Below are positions 15,970-24,557 of a stretch of 64,000 nt of DNA, piece by piece (position 1 is the first letter of the stretch; each line of letters starts with the position of its first letter). This DNA comes from Rhizorhabdus sp049889055. Lineage in GTDB: Bacteria > Pseudomonadota > Alphaproteobacteria > Sphingomonadales > Sphingomonadaceae. Where the stretch lies: contig NZ_JBLTWO010000013.1 in assembly GCF_049889055.1 (NCBI RefSeq), positions 20,716 through 84,715 on the forward strand, in the 5' to 3' direction. A program made the translations under genes and the position numbers. The notes beneath the pieces are model-generated. The model made no database searches and was not told the DNA's origin. It saw only the letters and a program-made list of their open reading frames with translations.

Positions 15970-18900
15970 TCATTCGGCGGCGTGCGGCGTGCCCTTCGTC
16001 TCATGGTCCGCCGGCGTGATCAGGAACTTGCCCAGCTTGGGGCCGATCCATTTCTCCAGATCGTCCGCCAGGGTGAAGCCCGCCGGCACGATAACGAGCG
16101 TCAAGAGCGTCGACATGGTGATCCCGCCAATCACGCAGACCGCCATCGGCGCACGCCAGCTGCTGTCGCCCGAGAGACCGAGCACGATCGGCAACATCCC
16201 CGCGATCATCGCGACCGAGGTCATGATGATCGGCTGGGCGCGCTTGTGGGCGGCCTCGAGGATCGCTTCCGTGCGGTCGACACCGCGACGCATCTCCTCG
16301 ATCGCGAAATCGACGAGCAGGATCGAGTTCTTCGCCACGATGCCCAGCAGCATCAGCAGGCCGATATAGACCGGCATCGAGACCGACATGCCCCAGATCT
16401 TCAGGAAGACGATCCCGCCCAGGGGGGCCAGCAACAGCGAGCCCATGTTGACGAAGGGCGGCAACACCCGCTTGTAGAGCAGCACCAGCACCGCGAAGAC
16501 GAGCAGCACGCCGGCGGTCACCGCGATGACGAAGCCGGCGATCAGATCGCCCTGCAACTCCTGCTCGCCGAACTTGACCTGGCGGACCCCGAGCGGCAGC
16601 GCCTTCAGGATCGTCGATTTGTCCATATAACCATAGGCTTCGCTGCTGATGACCCCCGGGGCCAGGTCGGCACCGACCACGAGACGGCGAACCTGATTAT
16701 AGCGACGGATCTTTGACGGCCCCGCGCCGAACGAGATGTCGGCGACGACCTTGAGCGGGACCGATGTGCCGAAGCTGGTCTGCACCGGCAGATTCTCGAT
16801 CGCCGCGAGATCGCGACGCGAGTCCTCGCTCAACGAAACGCGGATCGGGATCTGGCGATCGCTCAGCGAGAATTTCGCCATATTCTGCTCGATGTCGCCC
16901 AAAGTCGCGATACGGATCGCATTGCTCAGCGCGGCGGTCGTAACCCCCAGATCGGCGGCAAGGTCGAGACGCGGCTTGATGATCAGCTCGGGGCGCTGGA
17001 TGTCGCCGTCGATGCGCGGGTCGCGCATCAGCGGGCTCTTGCGCATCTGTCCGATCAGGGTGTTCGCGGTCTGCTGAAGGATGATCGGATCGTCGCCGGC
17101 CAGCATGACCGTGATGTCGCGGCCGAACCCGCCGCTCTGCGACTGGAAGTTTACCCGCGCATCGGGGATCTTCGCCAGCAGCGGGGCCGTCTCGCGCTCG
17201 AACTCGATGCTCGAGCGCTTGCGCTCGTTGGCGGGTTTCAGCGTGACGTAGATCGTCGCGAAGCGGGTGTCGCCATTATCGCCGATATCGGCGAAGGCGT
17301 TGAGCACCTCGGGCTGGCTGCGCAGGATCTCGGTCGCCTGGTCGGCCACGCGCTGCGTATCCTCCGCAACCCGCGCGCCCGGCGTGAGCTCGATCTTGAC
17401 CGAGCTGTAATCGATGTCGAGTGGCGGCTGGAACTCGCTCGGGGTCGTCGCAAACAAGATGATCGTGAGAATGAAGGAGACGACGCCCAGCCCGATCGTC
17501 TTCCAGCGGTTCCGCAGCGACCATTGCAGCACGCCGATATAGCGATCCATCATCGGGCCGCCGCCATGCTGCTTCACACCCTCGGCCTTGAGGAAATAGG
17601 CTGCCGCCATCGGCGTGATCAGGCGCGCGACCAGCAAGCTCATCATCACGGCGACAGCAACGGTAAGGCCGAACTGCTTGAAGAACTGACCGGGGATGCC
17701 GGGCATGAACGACACCGGCAGAAACACCGCCACGATCGACATCGTCGTGGCGACGACGGCAAGGCCGATCTCGTCGGCCGCGTCCATGGCGGCCTGATAG
17801 GCGCTCTTGCCCATGCGCATGTGCCGGACGATATTCTCGATCTCGACGATGGCGTCGTCGACGAGGATGCCTGCCACCAGGCTGAGCGCGAGCAGGCTGA
17901 TCGTGTTCAGCGTAAAGCCCATCAGGCTCATGAACCAGAAGGTCGGGATCGCCGAGAGCGGGATCGCGATCGCCGAGATCAAGGTCGCGCGCCAGTCGCG
18001 CAGGAAGAAGAACACCACTACGACCGCGAGCACCGAACCTTCGATCATCGCATCGATGGCCGAGTGATATTGCTCCTTGGTGTAGGGGACGCTCGTGTAG
18101 AGCTCCTTATACTCGACCTTGGGGTTCTCCTTGCGCAGCTCGTCGAGGACCTTGACGACATTGTCATAGACCTCGACGTCCGAAGCGCCCTTGGCCTTCT
18201 GGATGCCGACCGATAGCACCTGACGGTCGTTCATCTTGGAAATCTGGCGCTGCTCCCCGAAGGAGTCGCGCACGGTGGCGATATCGGCCAGTCTTACGGT
18301 GCGCCCGTCGCCGACTGAAATCTGGGTCTGGCCGAGCTCATAGGCCGATGTGGCGTTGCCCAGCACGCGGACCGACTGTTCGGCGCCGGCCAGTTCGGCA
18401 CGCCCGCCAGCGGCGTTGAGGTTGGTTGTGCGCAGGATGTTGTTGACCTGCACCGCAGTCACGCCCTGCGCCTGCATCCGCGCAGGATCGAGAATGACGC
18501 GGATCTCGCGCGAGACGCCGCCGCCGCGAAAGGCGCCTGCAATGCCTTCGATCGCCTGCAACCGCTTGATGACCGTATTGTCGGTGTACCAGCTGAGCTG
18601 CTCGAGGGTCATGTCGAGACCTTCGACCGAATAATAGGCGATCGGCCCGCCATCGACGTCGATGCGCTTGGTCACCGGCTCCAAAATGCCTTCGGGCAGT
18701 TCGGACCGGATCTTGGACACCGCGTCGCGCACGTCGTTGACCGCGCGGTCGACCGGCGTCCCGAGCTGGAACTCGATATTCGTGCCGGACAGGCCCTCGC
18801 TGACATAAGAGGTGATCGACTTCACATTGCCGATCGACGACACCGCCGCCTCGACGCGCCGGGTGATCTGCGTCTCCATTTCTGTCGGCGCGGCGCCGGG

Positions 18901-19056
18901 CTGCAGGATTTCGACACTGACGCCGGGGAAGCTGATGTCCGGCATCTGGTTGATGTCGAGGCGCGCGAAGCTGATCAGCCCCGCCAGCGTCAGGCCGAGA
19001 AACAGCACGATCGGTGGAATGGGGTTCCGGATCGCCCAGGCGGAGATGTTGTTCAT
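15970..19056 (-). CDS. RND efflux pump inner-membrane permease (AcrB/HAE1 family)
   Basis: A 1028-residue RND transporter, the usual family length. It has an N-terminal TM followed by RLDINQMPDISFPGVSVEI, two large periplasmic loops, and twelve predicted TMs in two halves. TM4 carries the proton-relay pair in GILVDDAIVEIEN, and the second half has GIVAKNSILLVDFAIEEMRRG and LLTLVIVPAGF. It exports hydrophobic compounds using the proton gradient. The adaptor gene lies 14 bases upstream on the same strand; no outer-membrane TolC-type gene is in the window, so the pump must use one encoded elsewhere. Confidence 0.95.
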   Translation of the reverse strand: MNNISAWAIRNPIPPIVLFLGLTLAGLISFARLDINQMPDISFPGVSVEILQPGAAPTEMETQITRRVEAAVSSIGNVKSITSYVSEGLSGTNIEFQLGTPVDRAVNDVRDAVSKIRSELPEGILEPVTKRIDVDGGPIAYYSVEGLDMTLEQLSWYTDNTVIKRLQAIEGIAGAFRGGGVSREIRVILDPARMQAQGVTAVQVNNILRTTNLNAAGGRAELAGAEQSVRVLGNATSAYELGQTQISVGDGRTVRLADIATVRDSFGEQRQISKMNDRQVLSVGIQKAKGASDVEVYDNVVKVLDELRKENPKVEYKELYTSVPYTKEQYHSAIDAMIEGSVLAVVVVFFFLRDWRATLISAIAIPLSAIPTFWFMSLMGFTLNTISLLALSLVAGILVDDAIVEIENIVRHMRMGKSAYQAAMDAADEIGLAVVATTMSIVAVFLPVSFMPGIPGQFFKQFGLTVAVAVMMSLLVARLITPMAAAYFLKAEGVKQHGGGPMMDRYIGVLQWSLRNRWKTIGLGVVSFILTIILFATTPSEFQPPLDIDYSSVKIELTPGARVAEDTQRVADQATEILRSQPEVLNAFADIGDNGDTRFATIYVTLKPANERKRSSIEFERETAPLLAKIPDARVNFQSQSGGFGRDITVMLAGDDPIILQQTANTLIGQMRKSPLMRDPRIDGDIQRPELIIKPRLDLAADLGVTTAALSNAIRIATLGDIEQNMAKFSLSDRQIPIRVSLSEDSRRDLAAIENLPVQTSFGTSVPLKVVADISFGAGPSKIRRYNQVRRLVVGADLAPGVISSEAYGYMDKSTILKALPLGVRQVKFGEQELQGDLIAGFVIAVTAGVLLVFAVLVLLYKRVLPPFVNMGSLLLAPLGGIVFLKIWGMSVSMPVYIGLLMLLGIVAKNSILLVDFAIEEMRRGVDRTEAILEAAHKRAQPIIMTSVAMIAGMLPIVLGLSGDSSWRAPMAVCVIGGITMSTLLTLVIVPAGFTLADDLEKWIGPKLGKFLITPADHETKGTPHAAE

Positions 19057-19070
19057 CGCGCTTTCCTCGC

Positions 19071-20249
19071 TCAGCGGGCGGCGGGGCGGTTGGACAGCTG
19101 CGGTGTGACCTTGTCGCCGGGGTTGAGGAAGGCACCTGCGGACAGGACGACCTTCTCGTTGCCCTGCAGGCCCGAAAGCACCACGACGCCGGCATCGGAC
19201 ACGTCGCCCGTCTTAACCTCGCGACGGATCACCTTGTCGTCGGGACCGACAACAAAGACGAAAGAACCCTTGTCGTCGTGCAGCACGGCCGACTCGGGCA
19301 ACTGCGGCGCCTTGACGGTACCGCTGCGGATCGCCGCGCTGGCAAAACCGCCCGGGCGAAGCGCCGGGTCATAGCGCAGCTGGATGCGCGCCGTGCCCTG
19401 GCGCGTCTGCGGATCGATGACCGGGGAGATCTGCCACACCGTCCCCGTAAAGGCGCGACTGCCGCCGATCGGGGTGACCTGCGCGGTATCGCCGACCTTC
19501 AGCCGGGCGATGTCCTGTTCGGCGAGCTGGGCGCGGATTTCGATCTCGCCGTCCTTCGCGACGCGGAACAGCGCGCCGGCACCTGCGCCGACCACCTGGC
19601 CCGGCTCGACCGCGCGGGTCAGGACGAGGCCGGAGGCGGGCGAGCGAATGCTGAGCCGGCCGATCTGGGCGCGGCTTTCGCCGAGCTGCGCTTCGGCCAC
19701 GGCCACGCGGGCGACTGCCGCGTCGCGGGTGGCGGTGCGGCGGTCGATATCGGCCTTGGAGATGAAGCCACGGGCGACCAGCGCCTTGGCGCGGTCGAGC
19801 TCGGCCTGCGCCAGCTGTGCATCGGCGCGCGCGACGCGGACACCGGCGGCCAGCGAGGCGGCCTGCTGCGTCTGGACCGATCGCTCGATCACCGCCAATG
19901 TCTGGCCCGCCTTGACCCAGGTGCCCGGTTCGACGAGCACCGCCTGGACCATCCCGCCTTCGCCGGCGATGCCGACCGGCATCTCACGCTTCGCAGCGAG
20001 CGTGCCGGTTGCGGAGACGGTGGTGACGACATCGGTGCTGCCGGGGATGATCACGGTCACGCCGGGTGCCGGCGGGGCGGCGGGCTTGGCCTTGTCGCCA
20101 CCGAACAGGACATATCCGATCACGCCAAGCGCGATCAGGCCCGCAACAGCGGCCCCGATGATGGTCCAGCGGCGGCGGCGGGCCTGCTCCTCGTCGAAGT
20201 CATAAGCCCTGTAGTCCGTCTGGATGCCGGATTCGACGTTCATCCCCAT
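19071..20249 (-). CDS. RND efflux periplasmic adaptor subunit (membrane fusion protein)
   Basis: A 392-residue adaptor with an N-terminal TM anchor (about 28-50), a lipoyl/barrel-sandwich part (VEPGTWVKAGQTLAVIE and SPASGLVLTRAVEPGQVVGAG), a helical hairpin between them, a beta-barrel domain (IEIRAQLAEQDIARLKVGD) and a membrane-proximal domain. It links the RND permease to an outer-membrane channel. The permease gene follows after 14 bases, so both are co-transcribed. A strong AT-rich palindrome overlapping a TATAAT box lies about 45 bases upstream of the start. In-frame ATGs at 20249 and 20243 are both possible. Confidence 0.95.
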   Translation of the reverse strand: MGMNVESGIQTDYRAYDFDEEQARRRRWTIIGAAVAGLIALGVIGYVLFGGDKAKPAAPPAPGVTVIIPGSTDVVTTVSATGTLAAKREMPVGIAGEGGMVQAVLVEPGTWVKAGQTLAVIERSVQTQQAASLAAGVRVARADAQLAQAELDRAKALVARGFISKADIDRRTATRDAAVARVAVAEAQLGESRAQIGRLSIRSPASGLVLTRAVEPGQVVGAGAGALFRVAKDGEIEIRAQLAEQDIARLKVGDTAQVTPIGGSRAFTGTVWQISPVIDPQTRQGTARIQLRYDPALRPGGFASAAIRSGTVKAPQLPESAVLHDDKGSFVFVVGPDDKVIRREVKTGDVSDAGVVVLSGLQGNEKVVLSAGAFLNPGDKVTPQLSNRPAAR

Positions 20250-20293
20250 AATCCCGTAATCGGCCGCGCGGGCCCCCTTCGCTTCGATCCAGC

Positions 20294-20325
20294 TGTATTA
20301 TATTAATACATCACCCCGCTCAAGG
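20294..20325 (-). promoter_or_regulatory. Promoter with overlapping operator upstream of the RND operon
   Basis: A perfect 7-3-7 inverted repeat TGTATTATATTAATACA (20294-20310) stands out in a GC-rich background. On the minus strand it contains a consensus TATAAT (20302-20297) and a TTGAGC-like -35 (about 20323-20318, short 15-base spacer). It is the likely binding site of a repressor of the pump, whose gene is not adjacent. Confidence 0.6.
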
Positions 20326-20456
20326 GGCAGCGCTCGAGACGAAAGCCGCAGGGATCATAACGGTCCCGAAAGGCGTTCATGCCGCGTGCAGCGAGGATCC
20401 ACCAAAGTGCGGATAGCACGCACGGGGAGTTGCGGCAAAGCAGGAGCAAGACCAAT

Positions 20457-21197
20457 ATGGCAGTTAGTTTTTCCCGGTTCGGTGGCGCGGCGCTTCTGGC
20501 CGCAGCTGCGGCAGCGCCGCTGATGGCGCAGCAGCCGATGCTTCCGCCGGGCCATCCGCCGGTGATCGGCACGCGGCTCGACATCGTCGCGTCCGGCGAA
20601 GTCACCGCCATTCCGGACATCGCCACCGTCGGGGCAGGGGTCGTAACGCAGGCACCCACCGCCGCCGAGGCGATGAAGGATAATGCCCGGCGCACGGCGG
20701 CGACCGTCGCGGCGATCCGCAAGGCTGGCGTGGCGGATCGCGACATCCAGACCACCTCGGTCTCGCTCAGCCCGCAATACCGTTATGCCGACAACCAGCC
20801 GCCGGTGATCACCGGTTATCAGGCGTCTTCGCGTGTGAGCGTGCAGTTCCGCGATATCAAGGCGGCAGGCCCCGTGCTCGACGCGCTGGTTGCTGCGGGC
20901 GCCAACCAGATCGATGGCCCGTCGCTGTCGATCGACAAGCCCGAGCCCCTGCTCGACAAGGCGCGCGAGAAGGCCGTGGCCACGGCGAAGCAGCGCGCCG
21001 ATCTCTATGCCCGCGCAGCCGGCATGCGCGTCAAGCGTATCCTCGCGATCAGCGAAGGCTCGACCGAACCCATGCCGATCTATCGCCCGATGGCTGCGAT
21101 GGCGATGGTGCGCAAGGAGGCCGCTGCCGACACGATGATCGAAGCCGGCGAGCAGAAGATGTCGGTCAGTATTTCTGTGACGTTCGAACTCGAATGA
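20457..21197 (+). CDS. SIMPL domain-containing (DUF541) periplasmic protein
   Basis: A 246-residue exported protein with a signal peptide ending near PLMAQQ. The mature part has the DUF541 pattern: LDIVASGEVTAIPDIATVGAGV, AMKDNARRTAATVAAIRKAGVADRDIQTTSVSLSPQY in consensus order, then GYQASSRVSVQFRD, and DKAREKAVATAKQRADLYARAAGM. Family members include BP26/OMP28-like antigens and oxidative-stress proteins; their biochemical role is unknown. ATG at 20457 follows an AGGAG and gives a clean signal peptide, so I reject the upstream ATG at 20379. Divergent from the RND operon, it may share regulatory DNA with it. Confidence 0.92.
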   Translation: MAVSFSRFGGAALLAAAAAAPLMAQQPMLPPGHPPVIGTRLDIVASGEVTAIPDIATVGAGVVTQAPTAAEAMKDNARRTAATVAAIRKAGVADRDIQTTSVSLSPQYRYADNQPPVITGYQASSRVSVQFRDIKAAGPVLDALVAAGANQIDGPSLSIDKPEPLLDKAREKAVATAKQRADLYARAAGMRVKRILAISEGSTEPMPIYRPMAAMAMVRKEAAADTMIEAGEQKMSVSISVTFELE

Positions 21198-21229
21198 TGG
21201 TCCGGCGGTGACGCGCGCGCAGCGTGGCG

Positions 21230-21406
21230 TCACCGCCGCCCGCCGGCCTTCCATCCGCTTTGCCTTTGCGGCGGTCTAAAGCCTGTTTGGGATCGTCGGC
21301 GCGATGAGGAACGGCGGATGCGGCCGACGATGTCGGCAATGACGACGCTGGCGAGGAAGGCGAGAAAGACTCCCGCGATGAACCATCGGATGAGCGCGCT
21401 TTCCAT
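21230..21406 (-). CDS. Small single-pass membrane protein, hypothetical
   Basis: An open frame of 58 residues. The N-terminal half is one hydrophobic helix (ALIRWFIAGVFLAFLASVVIADIVG read in overlapping pieces) followed by an arginine-rich stretch (RIRRSSSRRRS) that would fit a membrane-inserted, cytoplasm-facing tail. A GGAG lies 8 bases before the ATG. No family is recognised. It faces the DUF541 gene tail to tail. Small size makes this a tentative call. Confidence 0.4.
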   Translation of the reverse strand: MESALIRWFIAGVFLAFLASVVIADIVGRIRRSSSRRRSQTGFRPPQRQSGWKAGGRR

Positions 21407-21662
21407 GGTGGTTGCTCCGGCGAATGGCTGACAAGGCAGGCAAAGCTGAACCGGCTACGCCTCGCTGCTCCCGATCGCTCCCAGCGATCGAGCCATCCCC
21501 GATCACCACCATATACTCGTGATACGAAACCGGATCAATCACGGCTGCCGCGTCTGCGTCAGGCGTGGCATCCCCTGCACGCAACGAACTTTCCTCCCGC
21601 TGATAATGATCAGGCGCGATGACAGCATGTGTTGGGTGGGGATGCGGGTGCGGGGAGGAGAT

Positions 21663-21932
21663 ATGCTGGTGCGCTTTTCGGTCGGAGGCGAATGCCTCTT
21701 CGAAGCGGAAGTGACGTGCGTTCCGGCGGCAGGCTCGGAGGTCATCTTCGTCAGCTCCGCAGCGGGGCGCGGCATACCGACTGGCAGCGTGGTGGCCGCT
21801 CGGGTGTCGGCCGAGATCGGCCCGATCTTCGATTTCAGCGCCGATCCGCCGCTGGTCGTCCTCTCTCTTGACCAGGCTCAGGCGATGCCGCCCATTAGCG
21901 GCGGACCGTCCGCGCAGGATGGCATAGCGTAG
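21663..21932 (+). CDS. Hypothetical 89-residue protein
   Basis: A short frame starting at ATG 21663 directly behind a strong GGGAGGAG at ideal spacing. The product is beta-strand rich at first (LVRFSVGGECLFEAEVTCVPAAGSEVIFV) and could be a small barrel domain, but no motif is strong enough to name a family. Longer in-frame starts upstream lack a ribosome-binding site. It precedes the fused CoA-transferase gene by about 185 bases and is probably unrelated to it. Confidence 0.45.
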   Translation: MLVRFSVGGECLFEAEVTCVPAAGSEVIFVSSAAGRGIPTGSVVAARVSAEIGPIFDFSADPPLVVLSLDQAQAMPPISGGPSAQDGIA

Positions 21933-22116
21933 CGTCGCGTGCAAACGGACATAGGCCAAAGACCAAGGGTTCTGGACAGGCGTTCATAAGGAATCGCTAT
22001 CAAATCCACCATATTGCGTATTGGACAGCCCCGGTCTCTTCCCGGACATTTTCCGCCAGAAAAGCATAGATGTCGGGAAGTGGGATGCAGCGCAGCCATA
22101 GCTGTCGGGACGAGCG

Positions 22117-24501
22117 ATGACTCGTCGCAGGGATCAGGACGCGGCGTCGGCGCCATTGGCGGGCCATCTGGTCGTCGATCTGCTGGGTGGCGAGTTGGGC
22201 AAGATCGGGCACATCTTCGCGGATCTCGGCGCGAAGGTGTTCATGCCGCGCCTCTGTTGGGTCGACCACCCCGCAATCACGGGCAAGGCGGCTCTGACGG
22301 CTGCGGTCGCAGATGCGGGAAAGGAAAGGCTTGTCCTGTCCGGTTCGATCGAGGAACGCGCGCGCCAGCTGCGCGATCTCGCCCGTGACGCTGATCTTCT
22401 GCTGCTGCCTTATCCTTTGGCTGAGGACTATGGCGTCCCCGCCGCCGCCTTCGACGCGGTTCTGAAATCCCGCGCGGTGCGGATGACGGTCAGCGGATTC
22501 GGCCTGGGCAATGCGTTTAGCGATTGGCAGGCGACCGATCCGGTGCTGCACGCCCTGTCGAGCGAACTGTCGCGATCGGGTATCGCCGGGCGCCCCCCCC
22601 TGCTGCCGCCGGGCCAGCTGGCGCTCGAATGCGCGATGTCGCAGGGTGCCTTCGTGGCGATGGCCGCACTCCACGCCGCGCAGCGGACGGGGCAGGGCGA
22701 CCGGATCGACTTCTCGCTGCTCGATGGGGCCGTACAGGCGCTGGACCCGGGCTTCGGTATCGCCGGCAGCGCCACACTCGGACGCTCGGCGGCGGCGCTG
22801 CCGCCCGGACGCCCGGCCGCTGGGACTTTGTACCCGATCCACGCCTGTGCCGATGGGAAGGTCCGGATCTGCGTGCTGGCACCGCGCCAGTGGCAGAACA
22901 TGTTCCGCTGGATGGGGTCGCCGCCGGCCTTTGCGGGGCCTGAATTCAACCGGCTCGACGTCCGGCAGGCGTCGTTGCCGCTGCAGGAGGCGATTGCGGC
23001 CTTCTTCGCCAAGCGGAGCAAGGCCGATCTCGTCGCCGAAGGTGCGTTGCAGGGCGTTCCGATTTCTGCGGTGCTGACACTGGAGGAATGTCTCGCGACC
23101 GATCATGTCGAAGCGCGCGGCGTGCTGGCCGAGACGCTGCTGGCCGACGGCAGACGGGTGTGGATTCCCGACAGCCCGATCCGGTTCGGGGACAGCGTGG
23201 GAGCGTCGACAAAGGCTGCTGCGAAGCGCACCCGTGAGATGCCGACGACCGCGCTTCCTCTGACCGGCCTCAAGGTCCTCGACCTCGGCGTGATCGTGGT
23301 CGGGGGGGAGCAGGGGCGGCTGCTTGCCGATCTCGGAGCGGATGTCGTCAAAGTCGAGAGCGCGGCCTTTCCGGATGGGACCCGGCACAGCTATCTGCCT
23401 ACGGGCCTGTCGGTCGGCTTTGCCGCCGGGCATCGCAACAAGCGCAGCCTGGGGCTCGACTTGCGGCACCCGGAGGGCAAGGCGCTGTTCCTGCGCCTCG
23501 CGGCGGAAGCCGACGTGATCCTGTCCAACTTCAAGCCTGGCACGATGGAATCGCTCGGCTTCGACTACGCCACGATCGCCGCAGTCAATCCGGGCATCAT
23601 CATGGTCGACAGCAGCGCTTTCGGGGCGGATGGCCCCTGGGCGGACCGGATGGGCTATGGGCCGCTCGTCCGTGCGGCGTCGGGCCTGACCAGCAAATGG
23701 TGCTATCCCGACGATCCGGCGGCGCACAGCGATGCCGTCACCATCTACCCCGACCATTCGGCAGCGCGTTATGGGGTCATCGCTACGCTGGCGTTGCTCC
23801 ATCGCCGCGCCGCGACCGGGCGCGGGGGCACGGCGTCGATCTCCCAGCTCGACGTGATGCTCGATCATTTCTCGGCAGAGATTGCCGGCAAAGCAGCCGG
23901 GATCGCAGACTGGAACGCGCCCCTTGATGCGCCGTGGGGCGTGTTTCGAGCATCGGGCGACGATAATTGGTGCGTCGTCACCGTCCGGGACGACGAGGAC
24001 TGGAGAGCGCTCGCCCAGGTGATGGGACGGGCGGACTGGCTGTCCGACCACGCCTTGGCCGAAAGGGCCGGCCGGCTTGTGCGGCGGGGGGAGATCGAGG
24101 CGGCGGTTTCGGCCTGGATGATCGCGCAGGGCGCCGATGCAGCGATGCAGACGTTGCAGGCGGCTGGTGTCCCTGCTGCGCGGATGCTGCGCATCGCCGA
24201 CCTTCCCGACTTCCCTTATTATCGCGAGCGCGGCCTGTTCCGTGTCGACCGCCATCCGCATCTGGAGGAGGACGTGATCGCAGAGCGCTTCCACGCGCGC
24301 TCCGAAGCGGTCCGTGCGCTGCCTGCCATGCCTGCGCCGTTGATGGGGCAGCAGAGCGCCGAGGTCGTGCGCGACTGGCTGGCAATGCCCGAAGGCGAGA
24401 TCGACGGCCTCTTTGCCTCCGGCGCCTTGCAGGGTGTCGACCCGAAGATCGAACAGATGCTCGCTGCCGGGCTCGGTCGCGGCGAAAGATCGCCCGCCTA
24501 G
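22117..24501 (+). CDS. Fused two-domain family III (CaiB/BaiF) CoA-transferase
   Basis: A 794-residue protein, twice the normal length, made of two CaiB/BaiF domains (about 8-370 and 380-780). The second begins with the classic LTGLKVLDLGVIVVGGEQGRLLADLGADVVKVE (in family order) and contains GHRNKRSLGLDLRHPEGKALF; the first is divergent (HLVVDLLGGELGKIGHIFADLGAKV). Where the family has its catalytic aspartate, the first half keeps Asp in QATDPVLHAL while the second has Gly in MGYGPLVRAASG, so I expect one active site per fused dimer. It would move CoA between a carboxylate substrate and a donor. It is followed by the thiolase-like gene after 56 bases. Confidence 0.93.
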   Translation: MTRRRDQDAASAPLAGHLVVDLLGGELGKIGHIFADLGAKVFMPRLCWVDHPAITGKAALTAAVADAGKERLVLSGSIEERARQLRDLARDADLLLLPYPLAEDYGVPAAAFDAVLKSRAVRMTVSGFGLGNAFSDWQATDPVLHALSSELSRSGIAGRPPLLPPGQLALECAMSQGAFVAMAALHAAQRTGQGDRIDFSLLDGAVQALDPGFGIAGSATLGRSAAALPPGRPAAGTLYPIHACADGKVRICVLAPRQWQNMFRWMGSPPAFAGPEFNRLDVRQASLPLQEAIAAFFAKRSKADLVAEGALQGVPISAVLTLEECLATDHVEARGVLAETLLADGRRVWIPDSPIRFGDSVGASTKAAAKRTREMPTTALPLTGLKVLDLGVIVVGGEQGRLLADLGADVVKVESAAFPDGTRHSYLPTGLSVGFAAGHRNKRSLGLDLRHPEGKALFLRLAAEADVILSNFKPGTMESLGFDYATIAAVNPGIIMVDSSAFGADGPWADRMGYGPLVRAASGLTSKWCYPDDPAAHSDAVTIYPDHSAARYGVIATLALLHRRAATGRGGTASISQLDVMLDHFSAEIAGKAAGIADWNAPLDAPWGVFRASGDDNWCVVTVRDDEDWRALAQVMGRADWLSDHALAERAGRLVRRGEIEAAVSAWMIAQGADAAMQTLQAAGVPAARMLRIADLPDFPYYRERGLFRVDRHPHLEEDVIAERFHARSEAVRALPAMPAPLMGQQSAEVVRDWLAMPEGEIDGLFASGALQGVDPKIEQMLAAGLGRGERSPA

Positions 24502-24557
24502 GGCTTCCGCGCTGCGGACCATGGACAGATAGAAGACCAGAGATTGAGGAGACAGGC

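Noticed and set aside
22000..24522. 840-codon minus-strand open frame
   Set aside because: Antisense to the CoA-transferase, which has clear family motifs; the antisense product is R/G/D-rich and has no motif.
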